A stretch of DNA of 46,461 bases. It comes from Achromobacter pulmonis (GTDB lineage: Bacteria; Pseudomonadota; Gammaproteobacteria; Burkholderiales; Burkholderiaceae_B). Position numbers and translations under genes: made by a program. The notes below the pieces were generated by a model. The model saw nothing but the letters and a program-made list of their open reading frames with translations, had not been told where the DNA came from and searched no databases. Positions 31,559-39,843 of this stretch are shown here, in pieces. Each line of letters starts with the position of its first letter. Position 1 is the stretch's first letter. The stretch is from NCBI RefSeq assembly GCF_002885955.2, contig NZ_POQS01000004.1:388481-434941 (forward strand). The letters run 5' to 3'.

Positions 31559-34525
31559 ATGTTGCTGACCAAGAAAACCAGCGGAGCCGCCGGCGGCTCC
31601 GAGTCCAGATTCGTCCAGAGCCTGCGCCGCGGCATGGCCCAGGCCCTGCCCACCATGGACCGGCGCGCCTTCCTGCGCCGTTCCGGCCTGGGCGTGGGCG
31701 CCGGCCTGGCCGCCGGCCAGTTGACGCTGCTCACGCGCGCGCAGGCCGCCGAGGGCAAGAACGGCGTGGCCGTCGGCAACACCAAGATCGAAGTCCGCCG
31801 CACCGTCTGTACCCACTGTTCGGTCGGCTGCGCGGTCGACGCCGTGGTCGAGAACGGCGTCTGGGTGCGCCAGGAGCCGGTGTTCGATTCGCCCATCAAC
31901 TTGGGCGCGCACTGCGCCAAGGGCGCCTCGGTGCGCGAGCACGGGCACGGCGAGCACCGCCTGCGCTATCCCATGAAGCTGGTCAACGGCAAGTACCAGC
32001 GCATCAGCTGGGACACCGCCTACCAGGAAATCACCGCCAAGCTGATGCAGCTGCGCAAGGAAAGCGGCCCGGATTCGGTGTACTGGATCGGCTCTTCCAA
32101 GCACAACAACGAGCAGTCGTACCTGCTGCGCAAGTTCGTCAGCTTCTGGGGCAGCAACAACTGCGACCACCAGGCGCGCATCTGCCACTCGACCACCGTG
32201 GCCGGCGTTGCGAATACATGGGGCTACGGCGCCATGACCAATTCGTACAACGACATGCAGAACGCCAAGGTGGCGCTGTACATCGGCTCGAACGCGGCCG
32301 AGGCCCACCCGGTGTCGATGCTGCACATGCTGCACGCCAAGGAAACCGGCTGCAAGATGATCGTGGTCGATCCGCGCTTCACCCGGACCGCGGCCAAGGC
32401 CGACCAGTACGTGCGCATCCGCTCGGGCACCGACATCCCCTTCCTGTTCGGCCTGCTGTACCACATCTTCAAGAACGGCTGGGAAGACCAGGCCTACATC
32501 GATGCGCGCGTCTACGGCATGGACAAGGTCAAGGCCGAAGTCCTGGCCAAATGGACGCCCGACAAGGTCCAGGACGCCTGCGGCGTAGACGAGGCGACCA
32601 TGTACCAGGTGGCCAAGACCATGCACGAGAACCGCCCCGGCACGCTGGTGTGGTGCATGGGCCAGACCCAGCACTCAATCGGCAACGCCATGGTGCGCGC
32701 CTCCTGTATCGTGCAGCTGGCGCTGGGCAACGTCGGCAAGTCCGGCGGCGGCGCCAACATCTTCCGCGGCCACGACAACGTGCAGGGCGCCACCGACGTG
32801 GGCCCCAACCCGGATTCGCTGCCGGGCTACTACGGCCTGGCCGAAGGCTCCTGGAAGCACTTCGCCCATACCTGGGGCGTGGATTACGACTGGATCAAGA
32901 GCCGCTACGCCTCGCCGGGCATGATGACCAAGCCCGGCATCACCGTGTCGCGCTGGATCGACGGGGTGCTCGAAAACCCCGACCTGATCGACCAGGAAAC
33001 CAACCTGCGCGCGGTGTTCTATTGGGGCCACGCGCCCAACTCGCAGACCCGCGGGCTGGAAATGAAGCGCGCCATGGACAAGCTCGACCTGCTGGTGGTG
33101 GTCGATCCCTATCCGTCGGCCACCGCCGCCATGGCCGCCATGCCCGGCAAGCCGGAAGACCTCAATCCCAACCGCGCCGTGTACCTGCTGCCGGCGGCGA
33201 CCCAGTTCGAGACCAACGGCAGCTGCACCGCCTCGAACCGCTCGCTGCAATGGCGCGAGAAAGTCATCGAGCCGCTGTGGGAGAGCCGCACCGACCACAT
33301 GATCATGTACCAGCTTGCCGAGAAACTCGGGTTCGCCAAGGAACTCTGCAAGAACTACAAGATGCAGAAGGTCAAGGACATGGACGAGCCGGTGGTCGAG
33401 GACATCCTGCGCGAGATCAACGCCACCTGCTGGACCATCGGCTACACCGGCCAGAGCCCCGAACGCCTGAAGGCGCACATGCGCAACATGCAGATGTTCG
33501 ACGTGAAGACGCTGCGCGCCAAGGGCGGCAAGGACGCCGAGACCGGCTACGACCTGACCGGCGATTACTTCGGCCTGCCCTGGCCCTGCTGGGGCAATCC
33601 CAGCCTGAAGCACCCGGGCACGGCCAACCTGTACGACACCAGCCTGCACGTCATGAACGGCGGCGGCAACTTCCGCGCCAACTTCGGCGTGGAGCGCGAC
33701 GGCGTGAACCTGCTGGCCGAGGACGGCTCGCACTCCAAGGGTGCGGAGCTGACCACCGGCTATCCGGAATTCGACCACGTGCTGCTCAAGAAGCTGGGCT
33801 GGTGGGACGACCTCACCGCCGAGGAAAAAGCCGCGGCCGAAGGCAAGAACTGGAAGACCGACCCGTCCGGCGGCATCATCCGCGTGGTCATGCAGGTGCA
33901 CGGCTGCTACCCGTTCGGCAACGCCAAGGCGCGCGCCGTGGTCTGGAACTTCCCCGACGCCATCCCACAGCACCGCGAGCCCATCTACGGCACGCGGCCC
34001 GACCTGGTCGAGAAATACCCGGCCCAGGCCGACCTCAAGACCTTCTGGCGCCTGCCCACGCTGTACACCTCGCTGCAGCAGAAGAACGTGGCCGAGAAGC
34101 TGTACGAGAAATTCCCGCTCATCCTCACCTCGGGCCGCCTGGTCGAATACGAGGGCGGCGGCGAGGAAACGCGTTCCAACCCGTGGCTGGCCGAGCTGCA
34201 GCAGGAAATGTTCGTCGAGCTCAACCCCAAGGCGGCCGCCGACCGCGGCATCCGCAACGGCGACCGCTGCTGGGTCCACACGCCCACCGGCGCGCGCCTG
34301 AACGTGCAGGCCCTGGTCACCGAGCGCGTCGGCCCCGACACCGCCTTCATGCCGTTCCACTTCTCGGGCCGCTGGCAGGGCCAGGACATGCTGGCCCACT
34401 ACCCGGAAGGCGCCGCGCCCATCGTGCGCGGCGAGGCGGTCAATACCGGCACCACCTACGGCTACGACTCCGTGACGATGATGCAGGAAACCAAGACCAC
34501 CATCTGCAACATAGAAAAGGCTTAA
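31559..34525 (+). CDS. fdhA: Formate dehydrogenase catalytic subunit, Mo/W-bis-MGD, Cys type
   Basis: A 988-residue DMSO-reductase-family enzyme. A Tat signal (DRRAFLRRSGLG, about 34-45) shows folded export to the periplasm. A [4Fe-4S] cluster is bound by Cys84, Cys87, Cys91 and Cys119. The active-site metal ligand is Cys209 in ARICHSTTVAG, encoded TGC, with His210 next to it, so no selenocysteine is needed. The C-terminal molybdopterin-dinucleotide domain is intact (LTSGRLVEYEGGGEETRSN). It oxidises formate to CO2 and passes electrons to FdhB and FdhC. It is followed by fdhB after 10 bp. Whether the metal is Mo or W is unknown, but tungstate transport genes lie nearby. Confidence 0.96.
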   Translation: MLLTKKTSGAAGGSESRFVQSLRRGMAQALPTMDRRAFLRRSGLGVGAGLAAGQLTLLTRAQAAEGKNGVAVGNTKIEVRRTVCTHCSVGCAVDAVVENGVWVRQEPVFDSPINLGAHCAKGASVREHGHGEHRLRYPMKLVNGKYQRISWDTAYQEITAKLMQLRKESGPDSVYWIGSSKHNNEQSYLLRKFVSFWGSNNCDHQARICHSTTVAGVANTWGYGAMTNSYNDMQNAKVALYIGSNAAEAHPVSMLHMLHAKETGCKMIVVDPRFTRTAAKADQYVRIRSGTDIPFLFGLLYHIFKNGWEDQAYIDARVYGMDKVKAEVLAKWTPDKVQDACGVDEATMYQVAKTMHENRPGTLVWCMGQTQHSIGNAMVRASCIVQLALGNVGKSGGGANIFRGHDNVQGATDVGPNPDSLPGYYGLAEGSWKHFAHTWGVDYDWIKSRYASPGMMTKPGITVSRWIDGVLENPDLIDQETNLRAVFYWGHAPNSQTRGLEMKRAMDKLDLLVVVDPYPSATAAMAAMPGKPEDLNPNRAVYLLPAATQFETNGSCTASNRSLQWREKVIEPLWESRTDHMIMYQLAEKLGFAKELCKNYKMQKVKDMDEPVVEDILREINATCWTIGYTGQSPERLKAHMRNMQMFDVKTLRAKGGKDAETGYDLTGDYFGLPWPCWGNPSLKHPGTANLYDTSLHVMNGGGNFRANFGVERDGVNLLAEDGSHSKGAELTTGYPEFDHVLLKKLGWWDDLTAEEKAAAEGKNWKTDPSGGIIRVVMQVHGCYPFGNAKARAVVWNFPDAIPQHREPIYGTRPDLVEKYPAQADLKTFWRLPTLYTSLQQKNVAEKLYEKFPLILTSGRLVEYEGGGEETRSNPWLAELQQEMFVELNPKAAADRGIRNGDRCWVHTPTGARLNVQALVTERVGPDTAFMPFHFSGRWQGQDMLAHYPEGAAPIVRGEAVNTGTTYGYDSVTMMQETKTTICNIEKA

Positions 34526-34535
34526 GGAGAGCGCC

Positions 34536-35177
34536 ATGGCCCGTATGAAATTCGTCTGTGATGCGGAACGGTGTATCGAGTGCAACAGCTGCGTCACCGC
34601 CTGCAAGAACGAGCATGAAGTGCCCTGGGGGGTCAACCGGCGCCGCGTGGTCACGCTCAACGACGGCGTGCCCGGCGAGAAGTCGATCTCGGTGGCCTGC
34701 ATGCACTGCAGCGACGCGCCCTGTATGGCGGTGTGCCCGGTGAACTGCTTCTACCGCACCGACGAAGGCGTGGTGCTGCACAACAAGGACACCTGTATCG
34801 GCTGCGGCTACTGCTCCTACGCCTGTCCTTTCGGCGCGCCGCAGTTCCCTTCCGAGGGCAATTTCGGCGTGCGCGGCAAGATGGACAAGTGCACCTTCTG
34901 CGCCGGCGGCCCGGAAGAACACGGCAGCGCGGCCGAGTTCGAGAAGTACGGGCGCAACCGCCTGGCCGAAGGCAAGCTGCCGGCCTGCGCCGAAATGTGC
35001 TCGACCAAGGCGCTGCTGGCCGGCGACGGCGACGTGGTGGCCGACATCTTCCGCAACCGCGTGGTGCAGCGCGGCAAGGGCGCCGAAGTCTGGGGCTGGG
35101 GCACCGCCTACGGCTCGCAGCAGGCCGGCCAGCCGTCCCAGCAACAGCAGCAGCAACCTGCAAAGGCCAAGCCATGA
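34536..35177 (+). CDS. fdhB: Formate dehydrogenase iron-sulfur subunit
   Basis: A 213-residue four-cluster ferredoxin subunit. Cys sets: CIECNSCVTAC (from residue 13), CMHCSDAPCMAVCP, CIGCGYCSYACP, and CTFCAGG with a later CAEMC. It carries electrons from FdhA to the cytochrome b subunit. It lacks the C-terminal membrane helix of E. coli FdnH and ends instead with a Gln-run tail (SQQQQQQPAKAKP) encoded by CAG/CAA repeats. It has no own export signal, so it is presumably carried out with FdhA. Its stop overlaps the lipoprotein start in ATGA. Confidence 0.95.
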   Translation: MARMKFVCDAERCIECNSCVTACKNEHEVPWGVNRRRVVTLNDGVPGEKSISVACMHCSDAPCMAVCPVNCFYRTDEGVVLHNKDTCIGCGYCSYACPFGAPQFPSEGNFGVRGKMDKCTFCAGGPEEHGSAAEFEKYGRNRLAEGKLPACAEMCSTKALLAGDGDVVADIFRNRVVQRGKGAEVWGWGTAYGSQQAGQPSQQQQQQPAKAKP

Positions 35178-35407
35178 TGATTGCGCGCATATCCCTGCTG
35201 GCCGCCGTCGCGCTGCTCGCGGCCTGCAGCGAACCGTCGCAGGCGCTGATGACCGGCAAGAACAATAATGCCGGCAAGCCCTACTACGACGGCACGGGCA
35301 GCAATTTCGTGGCTTCCGGCTGGAAACCCGGCGACAAGAACAGTTGGCAGCAAGAGCTGAAGACCCGCACGCAGCGTGGCCAGAACGAATACACGCGCGT
35401 GCATTGA
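35174..35407 (+). CDS. Small lipoprotein between fdhB and fdhC
   Basis: A 77-residue protein with a lipoprotein signal ending in the lipobox LLAAC (Cys18). The mature part is only about 60 residues, polar, with SQALMTGKNNNAGKPYYDG and ASGWKPGDKNSWQQELKTR. I do not recognise the family. The 4-bp overlap with fdhB and the 13-bp gap to fdhC place it firmly in the FDH operon, suggesting a membrane-tethered periplasmic subunit or assembly factor. It has no Cys after the lipid-bearing one. Confidence 0.78.
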   Translation: MMIARISLLAAVALLAACSEPSQALMTGKNNNAGKPYYDGTGSNFVASGWKPGDKNSWQQELKTRTQRGQNEYTRVH

Positions 35408-35420
35408 TCGGGAGCTTGCC

Positions 35421-36578
35421 ATGATACGGTCACTACTCGCGGCACTGGTGATAGGCCTGGCGGCGCTGGCGCCGGCGGCCGCCCAGAATGCGGCGCCCGC
35501 CGGCGGCGGCCTGGGCAACATCCAGAGCGCCAACATCTTCGAGGTCAAGCCCGACGCCAACGAGTTGCCGGGCTATGCCGAGCAGACCAACGCCGAACGC
35601 GCCAAGGTGCAGCCGGGCAACAACGCGCCGATGTGGCGCCAGGTCAATTCCGGCGAACCCGGCTATTCCAGCCTGCCGCGCAGCCAGGCGCCCGAGGCCG
35701 GCGTGCTGATCCAGCGCTTCGTGCAGTACCCCGGTTCGGACTACACCACCGCCGGCGAGGCCTGGCGCCAGGTGCGCAACAACTGGATCATTCCGTACGG
35801 CGGCGGCCTGCTGCTCATCATGCTGGTCGCCATCGTGCTGTTCTACCTGGCCAAGGGCAGCATCAAGGTGCACGAGGCCCCCACCGGCCGGCGCATCGAA
35901 CGCTTCACGTATTTCGAGCGCGCCGCGCACTGGGTCAACGCCACCGCCTTCGTGATCCTGGCGCTGTCCGGCATCGTGATGGCCTTCGGCAAGTTCTTCC
36001 TGCTGCCCATCATGGGCAGCGCGCTGTACGGCTGGATGACCTGGGTGCTGAAGACCGTCCACAACTTCGTCGGGCCGGTGTTCGCGGTGTCGCTGGTGGT
36101 GGTGCTGCTGACCTTCATCAAGGACAACATCCCGCGCCGCTACGACCTGATCTGGCTCAAGAAGGGCGGCGGCCTGCTGCGCGCCACGCACGTGCCTTCG
36201 CACCGCTTCAACGCCGGCGAGAAGATCATGTTCTGGGGCGGCATGCTGTTCCTGGGTCTGATCGCGGTGGTGTCGGGCCTGTTCCTGGACAAGGTGGTGC
36301 CCGACCTGGACTATTCGCGCGGCAACATGCAGATCGCCCACATGGTCCATGCGGTGTCCGTCGTCCTCATGACCTGCATGATCATGGGTCATATCTACCT
36401 CGGCACCATAGGCATGCAGGGCGCGTTCAAGGCCATGAAGACCGGCTACGTCGACGAAACCTGGGCGCGCGAGCACCATCAGCTCTGGTACGACGACATC
36501 GAGGCCGGCAAGATCCCCGCGCAGCGCACGCCGGACAAAGGCGCCAAGACGCGCCCCACCCGCCCGGCCGGCGTCTGA
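35421..36578 (+). CDS. fdhC: Formate dehydrogenase cytochrome b subunit with N-terminal periplasmic extension
   Basis: A 385-residue membrane subunit. A signal peptide (about 1-21) and a hydrophilic stretch of about 105 residues precede the membrane part, which has four-helix cytochrome b character with heme-ligand candidates in RAAHWVNATAF, KTVHNFVG, IAHMVHAVSV and MGHIYLG. It passes electrons from FdhB to quinone in the inner membrane. It is much longer than E. coli FdnI (about 217 residues) because of the N-terminal extension, which is typical of the larger FDH-gamma class. A GGGAG ribosome-binding site supports the start at 35421. Confidence 0.93.
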   Translation: MIRSLLAALVIGLAALAPAAAQNAAPAGGGLGNIQSANIFEVKPDANELPGYAEQTNAERAKVQPGNNAPMWRQVNSGEPGYSSLPRSQAPEAGVLIQRFVQYPGSDYTTAGEAWRQVRNNWIIPYGGGLLLIMLVAIVLFYLAKGSIKVHEAPTGRRIERFTYFERAAHWVNATAFVILALSGIVMAFGKFFLLPIMGSALYGWMTWVLKTVHNFVGPVFAVSLVVVLLTFIKDNIPRRYDLIWLKKGGGLLRATHVPSHRFNAGEKIMFWGGMLFLGLIAVVSGLFLDKVVPDLDYSRGNMQIAHMVHAVSVVLMTCMIMGHIYLGTIGMQGAFKAMKTGYVDETWAREHHQLWYDDIEAGKIPAQRTPDKGAKTRPTRPAGV

Positions 36579-36600
36579 CGGCCCGCCACCAGGAGCCCGC

Positions 36601-36981
36601 ATGAAAAAGCTCGCTGCAATACTGATCGCGCTGGCCGCCGTGCCGGCGGCCTACGCCAAGCTGCCTCCGCCCAGCGCCGAGGCCAAGGCCCGCGCCGACG
36701 AGACCGCGGCCAAGGCCGCCTGGTCGGCCAAGGTGGACGCCTACCGGCTTTGCCAGGCGCAGGACCGCGTGGCAGCCGCGTATTACGCGCAGGCCAAGGC
36801 CGCCGGCAAGACTCCGCGTCCGCCCGTGGCCACCGCCGGCTGCCAGGACCCGGGGCCTTTCGCCTACGTGCGCCCCGAGGAAAAACCGCGCGAGACCTCC
36901 GGCGCGCATTCGCCCGCCGGCACGGCCACCCAGCCGCCCAGCACCGCCACGCCCGCCGCCGACAGCAAGCCCAAGCCTTGA
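36601..36981 (+). CDS. Small exported protein of the FDH operon, unknown function
   Basis: A 126-residue protein with a clear signal peptide (MKKLAAILIALAAVPAAYA). The mature part is Ala/Lys-rich and helical (about 25-75), carries just two cysteines (LCQAQD and AGCQDP) that could pair in the periplasm, and ends in a Pro/Thr/Ala-rich tail. The family is not recognised. It sits between fdhC (22 bp) and fdhD (10 bp) with an AGGAG ribosome-binding site, so it belongs to the FDH operon. A role in complex stability or assembly is possible but unproven. Confidence 0.78.
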   Translation: MKKLAAILIALAAVPAAYAKLPPPSAEAKARADETAAKAAWSAKVDAYRLCQAQDRVAAAYYAQAKAAGKTPRPPVATAGCQDPGPFAYVRPEEKPRETSGAHSPAGTATQPPSTATPAADSKPKP

Positions 36982-36991
36982 TTCCGTACCG

Positions 36992-37846
36992 ATGACCGCG
37001 CCGTTGCCCCGCATGACCGCCGCCCGCGCCCCGCTGACCCGCGAGGTGTGGGTGATAGACGAACACGGCCGGCGCGAGGCGCTGTCGATCCCGGCCGAAC
37101 GGCCGCTGACCGTCTACGTGGACCGCCGCGAAATCGTCACCCTGATGACGCTGGGCGCCCTGCCCGAGCTGCTGGTGCTGGGCTACCTGCGCAACCAGCG
37201 CCTGGTGCGCGGGCTGGACGAAGTCGTCAGCGTGACCGTGGACTGGGAGGTCAACGCGGCCGCCGTCGAAACCCGCAACGGCATCGCCGACATCGAGGCC
37301 CGCACCAAAAAGCGCGTGGTCACCACCGGCTGCGGCCAGGGCAGCGTGTTCGGCGACCTGATGGAAGAGATCGACAGCATCCGCCTGGCGCCCGAGGCGC
37401 GCCTGGGCCAGGACGAGCTCTACGGCCTGCTCAACGCCATCCGGCTGCAGGAGACCACCTACAAATCGGCCGGCTCGGTGCATGGCTGCGCGCTGTTTCG
37501 CGGCGCCGACATGCTGATGTTCGTCGAGGACGTCGGCCGCCACAACGCCATCGACACCATCGCCGGCTGGATGTGGCTGCAGGGCGCGCAGGGCCAGGAC
37601 GGCGCCGACAAGGTGTTCTACACCACCGGGCGGCTGACGAGCGAAATGGTGATGAAGTCCGCGCAGATGGGCGTGCCCATCGTGGTCTCGCGCAGCGGCA
37701 TCACCCAGATGGGTTATGAAATCGCCCAGCAGCTGGGGCTGTGCGCGATCGGACGGGCGATCAACAAGCGCTTCATCTGCTATACGGCGCCGGAGCGGCT
37801 GCGGTTGCAGCCGGAATTGGCGGGGGAGCGGGTCGGGGCCGCCTGA
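36992..37846 (+). CDS. fdhD: FdhD, sulfurtransferase for formate dehydrogenase
   Basis: A 284-residue FdhD. The family blocks GALPELLVLGYLRNQRLV, SAGSVHGCALFRG, EDVGRHNAIDTIAG and TTGRLTSEMVMKSAQMGVP are all present. In E. coli FdhD passes sulfur from IscS to the Mo cofactor and a CxxC loop is needed. Here that loop reads TTGCGQGS: Cys114 is present but the second Cys is Gly117. The protein may work with one Cys, as seems to hold for a subgroup. It ends exactly where the convergent ModE-like gene ends (37846/37847). Confidence 0.95.
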   Translation: MTAPLPRMTAARAPLTREVWVIDEHGRREALSIPAERPLTVYVDRREIVTLMTLGALPELLVLGYLRNQRLVRGLDEVVSVTVDWEVNAAAVETRNGIADIEARTKKRVVTTGCGQGSVFGDLMEEIDSIRLAPEARLGQDELYGLLNAIRLQETTYKSAGSVHGCALFRGADMLMFVEDVGRHNAIDTIAGWMWLQGAQGQDGADKVFYTTGRLTSEMVMKSAQMGVPIVVSRSGITQMGYEIAQQLGLCAIGRAINKRFICYTAPERLRLQPELAGERVGAA

Positions 37847-38950
37847 TCACCGCCGCTTCGGCTTCCCCCCGAAATCCCACCAAGGCAGGCTCCGCCGCAG
37901 CGACAACACCTGCCCGCTATCCGTAGGCGTATACCCCGGCATTCCCGCCAGCAGCGCCTGCCATTGCGCGCTGCGCAGGATTTCCATCAAGGCCAGCGTG
38001 GACGGCTGCTCCAGCGTGGACTTCAGGCACACCAGGAAATAGTTCTCCCGCACCAGCGGCACGAAATCCAGCCGTTCGCGCACGGCGGCCGAGGCGATGC
38101 CCAGGCCGGCGTCGGCGCTGCCCGAGGCCACCGCATGCGCCACCGCCTTGTGCGAAGGCTCGGTGCGCTGGTAGCCGTCGACGGCGCGGGGGTCTATTCC
38201 GGCCTCTTCGAGCAGCTCGTCGAACAGCACCCGGGTGCCCGTGCCCAGCGCCCGGTTCACGTAGCGCAGGCCCGGCTGCGCCAGGTCCGCGACGCCGCGC
38301 AGCCGGCGCGGATTGCCGCGCGGCACGATCAGGCCCTGGTCGCGCTGGGCGAAACCGATGATCTTGTGCAGCCCCGGCCGCAGCAGCGGCTTGTAGGCCC
38401 GCTCGCTGCGCGAGCCGGGCGGCGGCTGCTGGCGGGCATGGAAGCCGGCCATCACGCAGCGCCCCTCGTTGAGCGCGCTGATCGCGTCCAGGCTGCCGGC
38501 GTAGCGCACGTCCAGGTGCAGCTTGGCCGAGGCGACCGCGTATTCCTGCAGCGCCGCCAGCGCGTCGTCGTGGCTGGCGTACAGCGGCACCACGTGGGCG
38601 GCGTTGTCGAAAGCCACCGCGAAGGTGCGCTCCAGCTCGGCGCGCAGCGCGCTGATCTGCGGCGCCAGCCTGGCCTGCGCCTGGCGCTCGGCCCATAGCA
38701 GCTTTTCGCCGAATTCGTTCAGGCGCGCGGGCTGGCCCTTGTCCCAGACGATGAGGGTGCGGCCCAGCGTCTGCTCCCAGCGCTTCAGTTCGCCCCAGAC
38801 GTGACGGTACGACAGGCCCAGGGCCTTGGCCGCGGCCGAGATCGACCCGTGCTCGCGCACCGCGAACAACAGGTCCATGAGGGCGTTGCGGATCTGGGCT
38901 GGTTGCGCGCCTTGGGCGCCCAGCAGATAGGTGAGTTCTATGCTGTGCAC
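37847..38950 (-). CDS. ModE-like HTH regulator fused to a binding-protein domain
   Basis: A 367-residue one-component regulator. Residues about 20-100 form a ModE/LysR-type winged helix (GSISAAAKALGLSYRHVWGEL). From about 125 on the chain resembles a cytosolic type II periplasmic-binding-protein domain (FAVAFDNAAHVVPLYASHDD, GLIVPRGNPRRLRGVADLAQ, LGTGTRVLFDELLEEAG) in place of the small Mop domains of ModE. It is divergent from tupBCA and convergent with fdhD, so it likely senses molybdate, tungstate or a related ligand and controls uptake and FDH genes. The ligand is not known. Confidence 0.87.
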   Translation of the reverse strand: MHSIELTYLLGAQGAQPAQIRNALMDLLFAVREHGSISAAAKALGLSYRHVWGELKRWEQTLGRTLIVWDKGQPARLNEFGEKLLWAERQAQARLAPQISALRAELERTFAVAFDNAAHVVPLYASHDDALAALQEYAVASAKLHLDVRYAGSLDAISALNEGRCVMAGFHARQQPPPGSRSERAYKPLLRPGLHKIIGFAQRDQGLIVPRGNPRRLRGVADLAQPGLRYVNRALGTGTRVLFDELLEEAGIDPRAVDGYQRTEPSHKAVAHAVASGSADAGLGIASAAVRERLDFVPLVRENYFLVCLKSTLEQPSTLALMEILRSAQWQALLAGMPGYTPTDSGQVLSLRRSLPWWDFGGKPKRR

Positions 38951-39105
38951 GGCGGCGTAGTATGCCTTAAAACTGCCTCGAAAACCCGGGAACGGGTTGC
39001 AGGAAAGCGTAGCGCAAAGCCGCGTGCGGCGCTATGCAATTCCCTTCATATGGCTCGGCGCCAAGGCATGCGATACCCTCGTCCGGGGAGACAGGGACAA
39101 CACGC
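38951..39105. promoter_or_regulatory. Divergent region between the ModE-like gene and tupB
   Basis: 155 bp with possible operator elements: GCTATG (39031-39036) and CATATGGC (39047-39054) form an imperfect dyad, and ATGCCTT (38962-38968) recurs inverted as AAGGCAT (39063-39069), one copy next to each gene. No strong -35/-10 pair stands out, fitting a regulated promoter. Confidence 0.4.
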
Positions 39106-39843
39106 ATGAATACTCTTACGGAGAGCGTGCAGACTGCGCTGCGGCTCATCGTTTCGCTCGACTCTACGCTGCTGGCCATCGTCGGGCGCTCGCTCGCCGT
39201 CAGCGTGACGGCCTGTATCCTGGCCTGTACGCTGGGCATGGCCGCCGGCGCGTGGCTGAGCGTGGTGAACTTCCGCGCCAAGCCGGCCGTGCTGACCCTG
39301 CTCAACACGTCGCTGGCCCTGCCCTCGGTGGTGGTCGGCCTGATCGTCTACCTGCTGCTGTCGCACTCCGGCCCGCTGGGTTTCCTGGGCTGGCTGTTTT
39401 CCTTCAAGGCCATGGTGCTGGCCCAGACCATACTCGTGCTGCCCTTCGTCACCGCGCTGGTGCGCCAGACCGTGGGCGACGCCGAAGCCGACCACGGCGA
39501 ACAGCTGCGTTCGCTGGGCGCGCCGCCGCCGCTGCGCGGCCTGCTGCTGCTGTGGGACGAACGCTTCGCCCTGGTCACCATCGTGATCGCGGCCTTCGGG
39601 CGCGCGATCTCCGAGGTCGGCGCGGTCATGGTGGTGGGCGGCAATATCGACGGCTATACCCGCGTCATGACCACCGCCATCGCGCTGGAAACCAGCAAGG
39701 GCGACCTGCCGATGGCGATGGCGCTGGGCCTGGTGCTGCTGGCCGTGGTGCTCGCGCTCAACGTCCTGGGTGCCATGGCGCGGCGCTGGCACGAGCAGCG
39801 CGACGCCGGCGTCGCCGCCGCGCTGGCGCGCGAGGCGCTATGA
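39106..39843 (+). CDS. tupB: Tungstate ABC transporter permease
   Basis: A 245-residue inner-membrane permease with five to six hydrophobic segments and the docking loop EQLRSLGAPPPLRGLLLLWDE (about 126-146). The sequence GRAISEVGAVMVVGGNIDGYTRVMTT is characteristic of TupB. The start at 39106 follows GGGGAGACAGGGA. Its stop overlaps the ATPase start in ATGA. The gene order here is tupB-tupC-tupA, not the tupABC order described in other bacteria. Substrate assignment rests on family resemblance and on TupA. Confidence 0.9.
   Translation: MNTLTESVQTALRLIVSLDSTLLAIVGRSLAVSVTACILACTLGMAAGAWLSVVNFRAKPAVLTLLNTSLALPSVVVGLIVYLLLSHSGPLGFLGWLFSFKAMVLAQTILVLPFVTALVRQTVGDAEADHGEQLRSLGAPPPLRGLLLLWDERFALVTIVIAAFGRAISEVGAVMVVGGNIDGYTRVMTTAIALETSKGDLPMAMALGLVLLAVVLALNVLGAMARRWHEQRDAGVAAALAREAL

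Noticed and set aside
32183..32185. Possible selenocysteine codon in fdhA
   Set aside because: The active-site codon is TGC (Cys209), so no UGA recoding or SECIS element is needed.
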